Shown here in pieces: positions 9,300 to 17,324 of a DNA stretch of 64,000 bases. The DNA comes from Phytohabitans aurantiacus (GTDB taxonomy: Bacteria > Actinomycetota > Actinomycetes > Mycobacteriales > Micromonosporaceae). Position 1 is the first letter of the stretch. Every line of letters begins with the position of its first letter. The notes under the pieces were generated by a model. It was not told where the DNA came from. It made no database searches and was given only the letters and a program-made list of their open reading frames with translations. Made by a program: the position numbers and the translations under genes. The DNA is taken from assembly GCF_027923225.1 (NCBI RefSeq), contig NZ_BSDI01000029.1:127494-191493 (forward strand), read 5' to 3'.

Positions 9300-9882
9300 C
9301 GGAACTCCTCCTCCTAGGTGGCTGCGGCGGGCCGTCCCAGCGGCGCGCCGGCACGTCGAGGCCGAACTGGTCGAGCACCCGGGCCACGAGGTGGTCGACC
9401 AGGTCGTCGACGGTGCGCGGTCGGTTGTAGAAGGCCGGCATGGGCGGGACGATGTCGGCGCCCATCCGGCGCAGGGCCAGCATGTTCGACAGGTGCACCT
9501 CGCTGAGCGGCGTCTCCCGTGCCACCAGGACCAGCCGCCGCCGCTCCTTGAGCACCACGTCGGCGGCCCGGCCGATCAGACCGGAGCTGTATCCGGTGCG
9601 GATGCCGGCGAGGGTCTTCATGCTGCACGGCACCACCACCATGCCGGCGGTGCGGAACGAGCCGCTGGCGATCGGTGCGGCGAGGTCGTCGGGCTTGTGC
9701 ACCACGTCGGCGAGCTTGGCGACCGCCGCCGCGCTCAGGTCGGTCTCGGTCTGGATGGTGCTGCGTGCCCAGCGGCTCATCACCAGGTGCGACTCGATGT
9801 CCGGCCGCGTACGGAGCGTCTCCAGCAGCCGGACACCGAGCACCGCACCGGTGGCGCCGGTCATGGCCACGATCAGGCGCAT
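9289..9882 (-). CDS. ubiX: UbiX/VdcB-type flavin prenyltransferase
   Basis: A 197-residue flavoprotein that makes prenylated FMN for UbiD enzymes. The start MRLIVAMTGATGAVLG is the classic UbiX nucleotide-binding opening. Further UbiX features are SRWARSTIQTE, the ASGSFRTAGMVVVPCSMKTLAGI core, the VLKERRRLVLVARETPLSE segment and the late MPAFYNRP motif. It sits 12 bases after the secreted FAD oxidase and overlaps the UbiD gene it should serve. The three minus-strand genes therefore look like one operon (oxidase, ubiX, ubiD). This dedicated copy supports the view that the decarboxylase belongs to the biosynthetic pathway and not to ubiquinone or menaquinone synthesis. Confidence 0.95.
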   Translation of the reverse strand: MRLIVAMTGATGAVLGVRLLETLRTRPDIESHLVMSRWARSTIQTETDLSAAAVAKLADVVHKPDDLAAPIASGSFRTAGMVVVPCSMKTLAGIRTGYSSGLIGRAADVVLKERRRLVLVARETPLSEVHLSNMLALRRMGADIVPPMPAFYNRPRTVDDLVDHLVARVLDQFGLDVPARRWDGPPQPPRRRSSDGP

Positions 9883-9894
9883 GCCGGTACCGCC

Positions 9895-11409
9895 TCAGCG
9901 GCCGATGGCGTGCGCGAAGTCGAAGTAGCGGTGCGGGTCGTACCGCCGCTTGACGCCGACCAGGCGCCGGTAGTTGCCGCCGTAGTAGGCCCGTTGCCAG
10001 TCGCGCAGGTCCGGGTCGGTGTAGTTCTGGTACGCGTGGCCGGACGCCCAGGGGCGCATCGCGGCCCAGATGTCCCGCCCCCACTGGTCGACGGCGGCCT
10101 TCTGCCCCGGCGTCGCGCCGGTGCCCACCTGCGCCAGGTACTGCAACAGGAAGCGCTGCCGGCGGTGCGTGAACGCGGTCGTGCCCGGCGACGGCCGGTT
10201 GTAGGCGCCGCCGAACGCGTGGAACTCCAGGCCGCGCAGCTCGCCGGGCGGCTGGTCGCGGACCAGCGCTCGCAGCAGCGCGTCAATGCCGTCCCGGGGC
10301 AGCGAACGCCGGAAGAAGTCCGACTTGGTCAGCGCGTGTTCCAGCCGGCGGAGCGCGCCGTCCGGCGTCTGTCCGGGTGCGTGGCACTGCGAGACGCTCA
10401 GCTCAGAGCAGCCGCCCCAGTACAGGACCGAGTCCAGGTACGGCACGGTGCGCAGGTCCACAGTGGATGGTGAGTGGCCGACGCGGGCGTACAGGTCACC
10501 GACGATCGGGTCGAGGTCGGAGGGGAGGCCGGCCCACTGCCCGAACGCGAACACCTCCGGCTCCATCGACGGGTCGAAGGTGCGCACGTAGAGTCCGGCC
10601 GTGAGGTCCGGCGGCGCGTCCGGGCCCCATTCCTGCCACGCGGCCACCACGTCGGCGGCGGCGGACCAGGGCCAGAAGATCTGGAACACGGTCGTCTCGC
10701 CGGCCGGGTACGGGTCGAACTCGAAGTCGGTGACGATGCCGAAGCTGCCCGCGCCGCCGCCGCGCAGCGCCCAGAACAGGTCCGGGTCGTGGCGGCTGTC
10801 GCAGCGGATGAGCCGCCCGTCGGCCAGTACCAGCCGGACGCCGGTGAGCCGGTCGGAGGCCAGCCCGTACCGCCGGCCCGCCATGCCGAAACCGCCGCCG
10901 AGGGTGAGCCCGCCGATCCCGACCGTGGGACACATCCCGCCGGTGATGCTCAGGCCCCGCGCGTTGAGGGCCTGCTGCATGTCGACCATCTTGGCGCCGG
11001 CCTCCAGCCGGGCCCGCCCGCCGGAGACGGTGGTTCGCGCCCGTGCGGAGAGGTCGACGACCATGCCGGTACCGGTCGAGAAGCCCCCGAAGCTGTGCCC
11101 GCCGGAACGGGCGACCGACGGCACCCCATACCGCCGGGCGAACCGCACCGCCTCGGCGACGTCGCCGGCGCGGCGCGGGCGCACGACGGCGGCTGGCCGG
11201 ATTCCGTCGTACCGGGACAGGTAGCTGGGATACCGGCTCTCGTAGGCCGGATCGCCCGGCACCAGTACCTCGCCGTCGATCGCCCGGCGCAGCGCGGCCC
11301 AGTCCGGCCTCCGGCCGCCGTCCGACGACGCGGCGGCGGCCGGCGCACCGGTCGCCGCGGCGACCGCGGCGAGCCCACCGGCGGCGAGAAACCTTCTGCG
11401 ATCGATCAT
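9895..11409 (-). CDS. Tat-secreted bicovalent FAD-linked oxidase (BBE type)
   Basis: A 504-residue BBE-type oxidase with a twin-arginine signal (MIDRRRFLAAGGLAAVAAAT, cleavage probably near the AAAA at residue 27). His105 in SGGHSFGG and Cys160 in GGMCPTVGIGG are the two residues that attach FAD covalently in bicovalent enzymes; both are present, unlike in the paralogue at 9-1394. The C-terminus has the BBE motif (RYDPHRYFDF). Tat export suits a folded flavoprotein acting outside the membrane. Exported BBE oxidases complete some actinobacterial antibiotics after export, and a similar last-step role is plausible here but inferred. The start is fixed by GAGGAG seven bases upstream of the ATG and by the signal peptide. 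It is divergent from the monooxygenase at 11569. Confidence 0.92.
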   Translation of the reverse strand: MIDRRRFLAAGGLAAVAAATGAPAAAASSDGGRRPDWAALRRAIDGEVLVPGDPAYESRYPSYLSRYDGIRPAAVVRPRRAGDVAEAVRFARRYGVPSVARSGGHSFGGFSTGTGMVVDLSARARTTVSGGRARLEAGAKMVDMQQALNARGLSITGGMCPTVGIGGLTLGGGFGMAGRRYGLASDRLTGVRLVLADGRLIRCDSRHDPDLFWALRGGGAGSFGIVTDFEFDPYPAGETTVFQIFWPWSAAADVVAAWQEWGPDAPPDLTAGLYVRTFDPSMEPEVFAFGQWAGLPSDLDPIVGDLYARVGHSPSTVDLRTVPYLDSVLYWGGCSELSVSQCHAPGQTPDGALRRLEHALTKSDFFRRSLPRDGIDALLRALVRDQPPGELRGLEFHAFGGAYNRPSPGTTAFTHRRQRFLLQYLAQVGTGATPGQKAAVDQWGRDIWAAMRPWASGHAYQNYTDPDLRDWQRAYYGGNYRRLVGVKRRYDPHRYFDFAHAIGR

Positions 11410-11568
11410 GTGAGTCTCCTCGATACGGCCGGAATCCTTTTGTCCGCTTGGCATTCGGCGCAACGCTAGCGCCGGGAGCCGCCCGGCCGAATCACGAGAA
11501 CTCGTGATGAACGCGGCCCGCTCCGCCGGTGATGGTGGTGAGCAAACGCCGCCAGGACGGAGGACCGG
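11410..11568. promoter_or_regulatory. Divergent promoter region between the secreted oxidase operon and the main biosynthetic operon
   Basis: A 159-base gap between divergent genes must hold promoters for both the minus-strand oxidase-ubiX-ubiD operon and the plus-strand operon starting with the monooxygenase. A short palindrome-like CACGAGAACTCGTG is visible at about 11493-11506 and is a possible operator. A Shine-Dalgarno (GGAGGA) precedes the ATG at 11569. No sigma-factor boxes could be assigned with confidence. Confidence 0.45.
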
Positions 11569-13164
11569 ATGGACACCGTGCGGGAACAGGTCGGGGTACT
11601 GATCGTCGGAGCGGGGCCGGTGGGTGCGACGCTGGCGCTGGAACTGGCCCACCAGGGGCAGTCCAGCGTGCTGATCGACCGGCACCCGCGCCCCTCGCCG
11701 CACCCGAAGATGGACTACCTCAACGGCCGCAGCATGGAGCTGTACCGGCGGCTGGGTGTGGTCGAGGAGATCCGCCGGCGCGGCATCGGCGCCGAGCACT
11801 CGTTCAACTTCCTGTGGACCCGGAGCCTGCCAGAGCCGCCACTGTCCACATGGGAGTACCCGTCCGTCGGTGACACCGCGGAACGCATCCGGAAGGTGAA
11901 CGACGGCACCAGCGGGCTCGAACCGTACCAACGACTGCCCGGCAACGTGCTGGAGGAGATCCTGCGGGTACGCGCCAGCGCGCGGCCGTTGGTGGATATG
12001 CGCCTGGGCACGGCCTTCGAGGAGCTGGTAAGCAACGACGCGGGCGGCGTGGTGGCGCGAGTACGGGATGCCGCCACCGGCGCGGAGCGCCTCATCGCCG
12101 CGCGCTACCTGGTGGCGTGCGACGGCGCCGGCAGCGCGGTCCGCGACGCGGCCGGCATACAGGTCGTCGGCTCGGGCCCCACCGGCGAGTTCCGCGACGT
12201 CTACTTCCGCAGCACCGATCCCGCACTGCGCAAGCACGGCCGCTGCTTCCTGATGGTGGTCGCGGGTGGCATCACGCTCGTCTCCCGCGACGAGGCCGAC
12301 GTGTGGACCGGCTTCTTCCCGCTCTTCGACGAGGCGGAGGCGCAGGCCGACCCGGTGGAGCTGATGCGGCGGCGGCTCGGCCACGACCTGGCCGTTGACG
12401 AGGTGATGAACGTCGCCGTCTGGCGCGGCGCGATGGCCGTCGCCGAGTCGTACCGGCGGGAATCGGTGTTCATCGCCGGCGACGCGGCGCACCAGTTCTA
12501 CCCGACCGGTGGCCACGGCGCGAATACCGGTATCGGCGACGCCGTCGACCTCGGCTGGAAGCTCGCCGCCGACCTGGGCGGCTGGGGCGGGCCGGGGCTG
12601 CTGGCCAGCTACGAGCCGGAGCGCCGCCCGGTCGCGCTGTTCAACCGGGAGATGTGTTTCAACCTGCTGGAGGTGTGGCGGCGGTTTCCGCAGCTGGCCA
12701 TGGAGGGCACGTCCCGCGAGCACCTGGCCGGCTTCCTGGAGCAGGACTCGTACCAGATCGACAACACCGGAATCCACTTTGACTACCGGTACGCGGACTC
12801 GCCGGTGATCTGCGCGGAGGACGGTCCGCAGCCGCCGTGGCGGTGGCGGAGCATCACCCCGACGACCCGGCCGGGTTCGCGCGTGCCGAGCGTGTTCCTC
12901 GCGGACGGCTCGGCGCTGTTCGACCGGTTCGGTCCCGGGTTCACGCTGGTCGACTTCTCCGGGCGGGGCGCCGGCGCGGGCGCCGTGGCCGCCGCGGGCG
13001 AGCGCGGCATGCCGCTGTGCCACCTGCCGATCGACGACCCGGACGCGCGGGCCGTGTGGGGAAGCGACCTGGTGCTGGTCCGCCCGGACCAGCACGCGGC
13101 CTGGCGGGGTGGCGCCGCGCCCGCGGACTGGGCAACGGTCCTGGACCGTGTCCGCGGCCACTGA
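11569..13164 (+). CDS. FAD-dependent aromatic monooxygenase (PHBH/PheA/TfdB class)
   Basis: A 531-residue group A flavin hydroxylase. It has the N-terminal Rossmann motif GAGPVG (14-19) after VLIV, an NGRSMELYRRLG substrate-domain segment, and the second FAD motif VFIAGDAAHQFYPTGGHGAN around residue 303. The C-terminal region ends in a thioredoxin-like domain found in phenol hydroxylase relatives. Such enzymes use NAD(P)H and O2 to hydroxylate phenols, sometimes with loss of a carboxylate. In this cluster it could hydroxylate an aminohydroxybenzoate or the finished bicyclic product; the sequence does not say which. It opens the plus-strand operon that runs to the isochorismatase. The start is supported by GGAGGA just upstream. 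Confidence 0.9.
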   Translation: MDTVREQVGVLIVGAGPVGATLALELAHQGQSSVLIDRHPRPSPHPKMDYLNGRSMELYRRLGVVEEIRRRGIGAEHSFNFLWTRSLPEPPLSTWEYPSVGDTAERIRKVNDGTSGLEPYQRLPGNVLEEILRVRASARPLVDMRLGTAFEELVSNDAGGVVARVRDAATGAERLIAARYLVACDGAGSAVRDAAGIQVVGSGPTGEFRDVYFRSTDPALRKHGRCFLMVVAGGITLVSRDEADVWTGFFPLFDEAEAQADPVELMRRRLGHDLAVDEVMNVAVWRGAMAVAESYRRESVFIAGDAAHQFYPTGGHGANTGIGDAVDLGWKLAADLGGWGGPGLLASYEPERRPVALFNREMCFNLLEVWRRFPQLAMEGTSREHLAGFLEQDSYQIDNTGIHFDYRYADSPVICAEDGPQPPWRWRSITPTTRPGSRVPSVFLADGSALFDRFGPGFTLVDFSGRGAGAGAVAAAGERGMPLCHLPIDDPDARAVWGSDLVLVRPDQHAAWRGGAAPADWATVLDRVRGH

Positions 13165-13288
13165 CCGACCACGTGGTCGCGCCATTCGCGGTGGCATCAC
13201 GCGAGTCCGGGATGCCACCGCGCGGCGGCGCGCGGAACGCTCGATGCCGTCGAGCTCGGCAGGGCGAGCACAGCAGGGGAGGCGGGCG

Positions 13289-14533
13289 GTGCGGACGACG
13301 GTACAGAAGTACGGCGGGACCTCGGTGGCCGACGTACCGGCGATGCGGCGGGTGGCCGACTGGGTCGCCCACTCCCACCACGAGGGGAACCCCACCGTGG
13401 TGGTGGTGTCGGCGCGCGGTGGCGAGACCGACCAGCTGCTGCGCCTGGCCGGCGAGGTCAACCCCGACCGGCCGCCGCGGGAGGTGGACCAGCTGCTGGC
13501 CACCGGCGAGTGCGCCGCCGCGGCGCTGCTCGCCATGGCGGTACGGCGTCTCGGCGTACCGGCGCACTCGCTGAGCGGCCCGCGGGCCGGCATCCTCGCG
13601 AGTGGCCGCCACGGCGCGGGCGTGATCGCCGCGGTCGACACCACCGAGATCCGCCACCGCCTCGCCGACGGCGACGTCGTCGTGGTCGCCGGCTTTCAAG
13701 GGCTGAACGCCGCCGGGGACGTCATCACGCTGGGCCGGGGTGGTTCGGACACCACGGCGGTGGCGCTCGCCGCGGAGCTGTCGGCCGCCCGGTGCGAGAT
13801 CTACACCGACGTACCGGGCGTGCTCACCGCCGATCCCCGGGTCGTGCCGAACGCGCGCGTGCTGCCGGGCGTCGATCCGAACGTGATGGCCGAGATGGCC
13901 TTCGCCGGCGCGCGGGTGCTGCACTCGCGCGCCGTGGAGCTGGCCGCGATGGAACGCGTCGAGGTGCACGTGCGCAGCTCGTTCATGCCGGGTGCGGGCA
14001 CCGTGATCTCGGGAAGGGCCGTGGAGGAGATGCTGGAGACCCGTAACTCGATCGTGGCTGTCGCGCATGACCTGGACGTGGCCCGCGTGCTCGTGCGTAC
14101 CGCGACGAGCGGCCGTGACCCGGCACCCGAGGTGCTCGCGGTCCTCGCCGCGCACACCGTACCGGTCGACCTGGTGGCCCGCTCGGGCCCGCAGGAGGAC
14201 GAGTTCCGGATCGGCTTCACGATCCGTCGCAGCGACGTCGACGAGGTGCTCACGCCATTGCGCGAGGCGGTGGCGCCGCTGGACGGCCGGGTGCGCGTGG
14301 ACGCGCACGTCGGCAAGGTGTCGGTGATCGGCATGGGTCTGCTGAACCGGCCCGAGTGCACCGCCCGCATGCTCGCCGCCCTCGCGACGGCCGGAATCCC
14401 GACGAGCTGGGTCTCCATCTCCCAGCTCCGTACGTCGGCGATCGTCCCGCGGGACCGGGTCGTGGAGGCGGTGTCCCTGCTGCACGAGACGTTCGGCCTC
14501 GCCGGCGCCGTGCCGTCAATGGCGACCGTCTAG
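13289..14533 (+). CDS. Aspartokinase (cluster-dedicated)
   Basis: A 414-residue aspartate kinase making 4-phospho-L-aspartate. Motifs are VQKYGGTSVA at the start, GRGGSDTTAVALAAEL, and CEIYTDVPGVLTADPR, followed by two ACT-like regulatory domains. GTG 13289 is chosen because GGGGAGG lies just upstream and the family N-terminus begins there; translation from further upstream adds about 60 arginine-rich residues unlike any aspartokinase. The 124 bases before it hold no other gene. Its place immediately before the GriI-like aldolase, which uses aspartate 4-semialdehyde, suggests it boosts that precursor. No aspartate-semialdehyde dehydrogenase is seen here, so that step would rely on the housekeeping enzyme. 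Confidence 0.93.
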   Translation: MRTTVQKYGGTSVADVPAMRRVADWVAHSHHEGNPTVVVVSARGGETDQLLRLAGEVNPDRPPREVDQLLATGECAAAALLAMAVRRLGVPAHSLSGPRAGILASGRHGAGVIAAVDTTEIRHRLADGDVVVVAGFQGLNAAGDVITLGRGGSDTTAVALAAELSAARCEIYTDVPGVLTADPRVVPNARVLPGVDPNVMAEMAFAGARVLHSRAVELAAMERVEVHVRSSFMPGAGTVISGRAVEEMLETRNSIVAVAHDLDVARVLVRTATSGRDPAPEVLAVLAAHTVPVDLVARSGPQEDEFRIGFTIRRSDVDEVLTPLREAVAPLDGRVRVDAHVGKVSVIGMGLLNRPECTARMLAALATAGIPTSWVSISQLRTSAIVPRDRVVEAVSLLHETFGLAGAVPSMATV

Positions 14534-14548
14534 AAAGGACAGTGAGGG

Positions 14549-15409
14549 ATGGCGTCGATCAACAGTTCGTTCGCGCGCCGCGTGCGGTTGCGCCGGCTCT
14601 ACCGGTACGGCGATCGCCGCCTGCTGGTGGTACCGATGGACCACTCGGTCACCGACGGCTCGATCAGCGGCGGCACCCGCCTCGACCGCCTCGTCGGGGA
14701 ACTCGCCGACGCCGGCGTCGACGCGGTGGTGCTGCACAAGGGGGCGCTGCGCCACCTGGACGGCGCCCGCTTCGCCGACATGTCGCTGATCGTGCACCTG
14801 AGCGCGAGTACCGTTCGCGCGCCGGATCCCGATGCGAAGTACCTGGTGTCCAGTGTGGAGGAGTCGCTGCGACTGGGCGCCGACGCGGTCAGCGTGCACG
14901 TCAACCTCGGCGCCGACCAGGAGGCCCAGCAGCTGCGCGACCTGGCGACCGTCTCGGACGCCTGCGACCGGTGGAACGTGCCGTTGCTGGCCATGATGTA
15001 CCCCCGCGGGCCGAAGATCAGCGACCCGCGGGACCCGGCGGTGGTGGCCCACGCGGTCGCGATCGCGGTCGACCTCGGCGTCGACATCGTCAAGACCGTG
15101 CCGGCCGGTACCACCGCCGAGCTGCGGGACATCACCCGTGACTGCCCGCTGCCGGTGATACTCGCCGGCGGGCCCCGGCGGGACTCCACCCGCGAGCTTG
15201 TGTCCTTTGTGGAGGACGGTCTGCGCGCCGGTGCCGCCGGCGTGGCGATGGGGCGCAACATCTTCCAGGCGGTCGATCCGGGGGCGGCCGCGCGGCTCGT
15301 CGCCGGCGTCGTGCACCGCCGGCCCGAGGTGGCGCCGCTGGGCGGCCACCTGGGCGGCCAGCGGTTCGAACCGAACCTGACCGGTGCCGCGCCGGTCGCT
15401 CTACAGTGA
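14549..15409 (+). CDS. griI-like: GriI-like aldolase (2-amino-4,5-dihydroxy-6-oxo-7-phosphonooxyheptanoate synthase; DhnA family)
   Basis: A 286-residue class I aldolase of the DhnA/AroA' family. GriI joins aspartate 4-semialdehyde to dihydroxyacetone phosphate; the archaeal relative starts 3-dehydroquinate synthesis. Visible motifs are LLVVPMDHSVTDG near residue 28, Lys182 in DIVKTVPAGTT as the probable Schiff-base lysine, and PVILAGGPR in the phosphate-binding region. The gene is followed at once by the GriH-like enzyme, the arrangement seen in grixazone, asukamycin and related 3,4-AHBA clusters. It starts 15 bases after the aspartokinase. An archaeal-type shikimate role is unlikely because the cluster already has a bacterial DAHP synthase. 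Confidence 0.9.
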   Translation: MASINSSFARRVRLRRLYRYGDRRLLVVPMDHSVTDGSISGGTRLDRLVGELADAGVDAVVLHKGALRHLDGARFADMSLIVHLSASTVRAPDPDAKYLVSSVEESLRLGADAVSVHVNLGADQEAQQLRDLATVSDACDRWNVPLLAMMYPRGPKISDPRDPAVVAHAVAIAVDLGVDIVKTVPAGTTAELRDITRDCPLPVILAGGPRRDSTRELVSFVEDGLRAGAAGVAMGRNIFQAVDPGAAARLVAGVVHRRPEVAPLGGHLGGQRFEPNLTGAAPVALQ

Positions 15410-15420
15410 GGAGTGCAGGT

Positions 15421-16521
15421 ATGAAGCTGTGCTGGCTCGACGTCCGCGCTGCCGGCGAGGCCACGGCGGCCATCGTCGAAGAGGCGGTGCACCAGCGGGT
15501 CGACGCGATCGTGGCGGCGCACCCGTCCGCCTTCACCGGCCTGCCGCCGACGGTACGCAAGGTGCTCTTCGCCGGCGACGGCCCGGTGCCCGACGAGCTC
15601 GGCGACGCCGACGTCGTCATCGTGGCGGGGGAGCGTGGCCGGGGCCCAGAACTGGCCCAGCGCCATCCCGGGGTGGAGTTCGGCCGGTACGTCGAGGTCG
15701 TCGACGCGCCCACCCTCGACGACGCGTGCGTCGCGGCCCGCGAGGAGCGCTGGTGCGTGCTGCGCTTCGCCGACCCCACGAAGATCCCACTGGAGATCGT
15801 GCTGGCCGCGGCCGCCGGCAGCGACGGAAACATCATCACCGTCGCGGCGGACGTCGAAGAGGCGACGATCATCTTCGGCGTACTGGAACACGGCTCGGAG
15901 GGCGTCATGATGGCGCCCAAGGCCGTCGGGGACGCCACCGCGCTGAAGGCGGCCGCCGACGACCGTCCCAGCGACCTCGACCTGGTCGAGCTGGAGGTCA
16001 CCCGGGTCACGCACGTGGGCATGGGGGAGCGCGCCTGCGTGGACACCTGCACGTACTTCCGGCAGGACGAGGGCATCCTGGTCGGCTCGCACTCCAAGGG
16101 CATGGTGCTCTGCGTCAGCGAGACCCACCCGTTGCCGTACATGCCGACGCGGCCGTTCCGGGTCAACGCCGGCGCCATCATGTCGTACACGATGTCGACC
16201 AACGGCCGCACCAACTACCTCAGCGAGCTGCAGGCCGGCAGCAAGGTGCTGGCCGTAGACGTGAAGGGCCAGGCCCGGGTCGCCACGGTCGGCCGGGTGA
16301 AGATCGAGACGCGGCCGCTGCTCTCGGTCGACGCGACCGCGCCGGACGGCACCGAGGTCAACCTGATCCTGCAGGATGACTGGCACGTCCGCGTGCTCGG
16401 CCCGGGCGGGGTGGTGCTCAACAGCACCGAGCTGAAACCGGGCGACCGGCTGCTCGGCTACCTGCCGACCGAGGACCGCCACGTCGGGTACCCGATCGAC
16501 GAGTTCTGCCGGGAACAGTGA
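15421..16521 (+). CDS. griH-like: GriH-like 3-dehydroquinate synthase II (3-amino-4-hydroxybenzoate synthase)
   Basis: A 366-residue member of the 3-dehydroquinate synthase II (AroB'/GriH) family. MKLCWLDVR at the start, MAPKAVGDATALK, ERACVDTCTYF, GMLVGSHSKGM-like text (seen as EGILVGSHSKGM), PFRVNAGA and YLSELQAGSKV all match it. In GriH these proteins oxidise or cyclise and aromatise the C7 aldol product to 3-amino-4-hydroxybenzoate. ATG 15421 is preferred over the GTG at 15406 because AGGAG falls at the right distance and homologues begin with MKL. The gene ends in a GTGA overlap with the amidohydrolase, so the two are translationally coupled. Confidence 0.92.
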   Translation: MKLCWLDVRAAGEATAAIVEEAVHQRVDAIVAAHPSAFTGLPPTVRKVLFAGDGPVPDELGDADVVIVAGERGRGPELAQRHPGVEFGRYVEVVDAPTLDDACVAAREERWCVLRFADPTKIPLEIVLAAAAGSDGNIITVAADVEEATIIFGVLEHGSEGVMMAPKAVGDATALKAAADDRPSDLDLVELEVTRVTHVGMGERACVDTCTYFRQDEGILVGSHSKGMVLCVSETHPLPYMPTRPFRVNAGAIMSYTMSTNGRTNYLSELQAGSKVLAVDVKGQARVATVGRVKIETRPLLSVDATAPDGTEVNLILQDDWHVRVLGPGGVVLNSTELKPGDRLLGYLPTEDRHVGYPIDEFCREQ

Positions 16522-17324
16522 GTGAGCTGTCCGGGCCGGTCCTCGACTTCCACGCCCGGCTCGTGCCGCGGCCGGGCGCGGCTGACCGGCTCCTGTCCAC
16601 TATGGATGAATGCGGCGTCGACCGTGCGGTGATCTGCGCCGGCGGCCTGCTGCCGCTGGAGCGCCTCTCGCGGCAGCTCGTCGAGGGCGGTCACGTGACG
16701 GCCGACGCGGACAACCAGGCGGTGTTCGCCGCGGCGGACGGTTCGGGCGGGCGGCTGGTGCCGTTCTACTTCGCCAACCCGCACCGGCCGCCGGAACGCT
16801 ACCGGGACGAGGCCGCCGGCTTCGCCGGGCTCGAGGTGTCGCCGGCCGTGCACGGCGTGCCGCTGCGCGACGAGCGCACCGAGGCGCTGCTGGCGGTCGC
16901 GGCTGAGGCGGGCCATCCCGTGTACACGGTGTGCCTGTCCCGGCCGGGCTCCACCGTCGCCGACCTCGTGGCGCTGGCGGTGGCACACCCGTCGATCCCC
17001 TTCGTCCTCGGGCACAGCGGCGTGGGCAACATCGACTACTACGCCGTCGACCTGATCGGCCCGCACCCCAACATCCTGATGGAGACCTCGGGCGGGTACA
17101 GCACGGTCGTCGGTACCGCCCTGGAACGGCTGGGCGCTCACCGGCTGCTGTTCGGCAGCGAGTTTCCGCTCCAGCATCCGCGCGTGGAGCTGGCCAAGTA
17201 CGCCGCGCTCGACCTCACACCAGGGCAGTGGGCGCAGGTCGCCTGGCACAACGCGCACCGACTGCTCGGGAAAGCCCGTTCAAGGAAGGAAAGCCCGATG
17301 CCTAAGAGCTTGGAGGCCCGCTGA
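16518..17324 (+). CDS. Amidohydrolase-2 family protein, candidate benzoxazole-forming cyclase
   Basis: A 268-residue TIM-barrel protein of the amidohydrolase-2 family. The usual N-terminal metal motif DxHxH reads DFHAR (Asp10, His12, Arg14), so the second His is replaced. Later motifs are LGHSGVGN and LFGSEFPLQHPR, where family members more often have FGSD. In nataxazole- and closoxazole-type pathways a protein of this family, paired with an AMP ligase, closes the oxazole ring from an aminophenol ester. The PaaK-like ligase follows here with a TGATG overlap, so the same pairing is likely. The altered metal residues may mean cyclase chemistry unlike a classic hydrolase, or simply subfamily variation. 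The start is a GTG overlapping the preceding stop. Confidence 0.82.
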   Translation: MSELSGPVLDFHARLVPRPGAADRLLSTMDECGVDRAVICAGGLLPLERLSRQLVEGGHVTADADNQAVFAAADGSGGRLVPFYFANPHRPPERYRDEAAGFAGLEVSPAVHGVPLRDERTEALLAVAAEAGHPVYTVCLSRPGSTVADLVALAVAHPSIPFVLGHSGVGNIDYYAVDLIGPHPNILMETSGGYSTVVGTALERLGAHRLLFGSEFPLQHPRVELAKYAALDLTPGQWAQVAWHNAHRLLGKARSRKESPMPKSLEAR

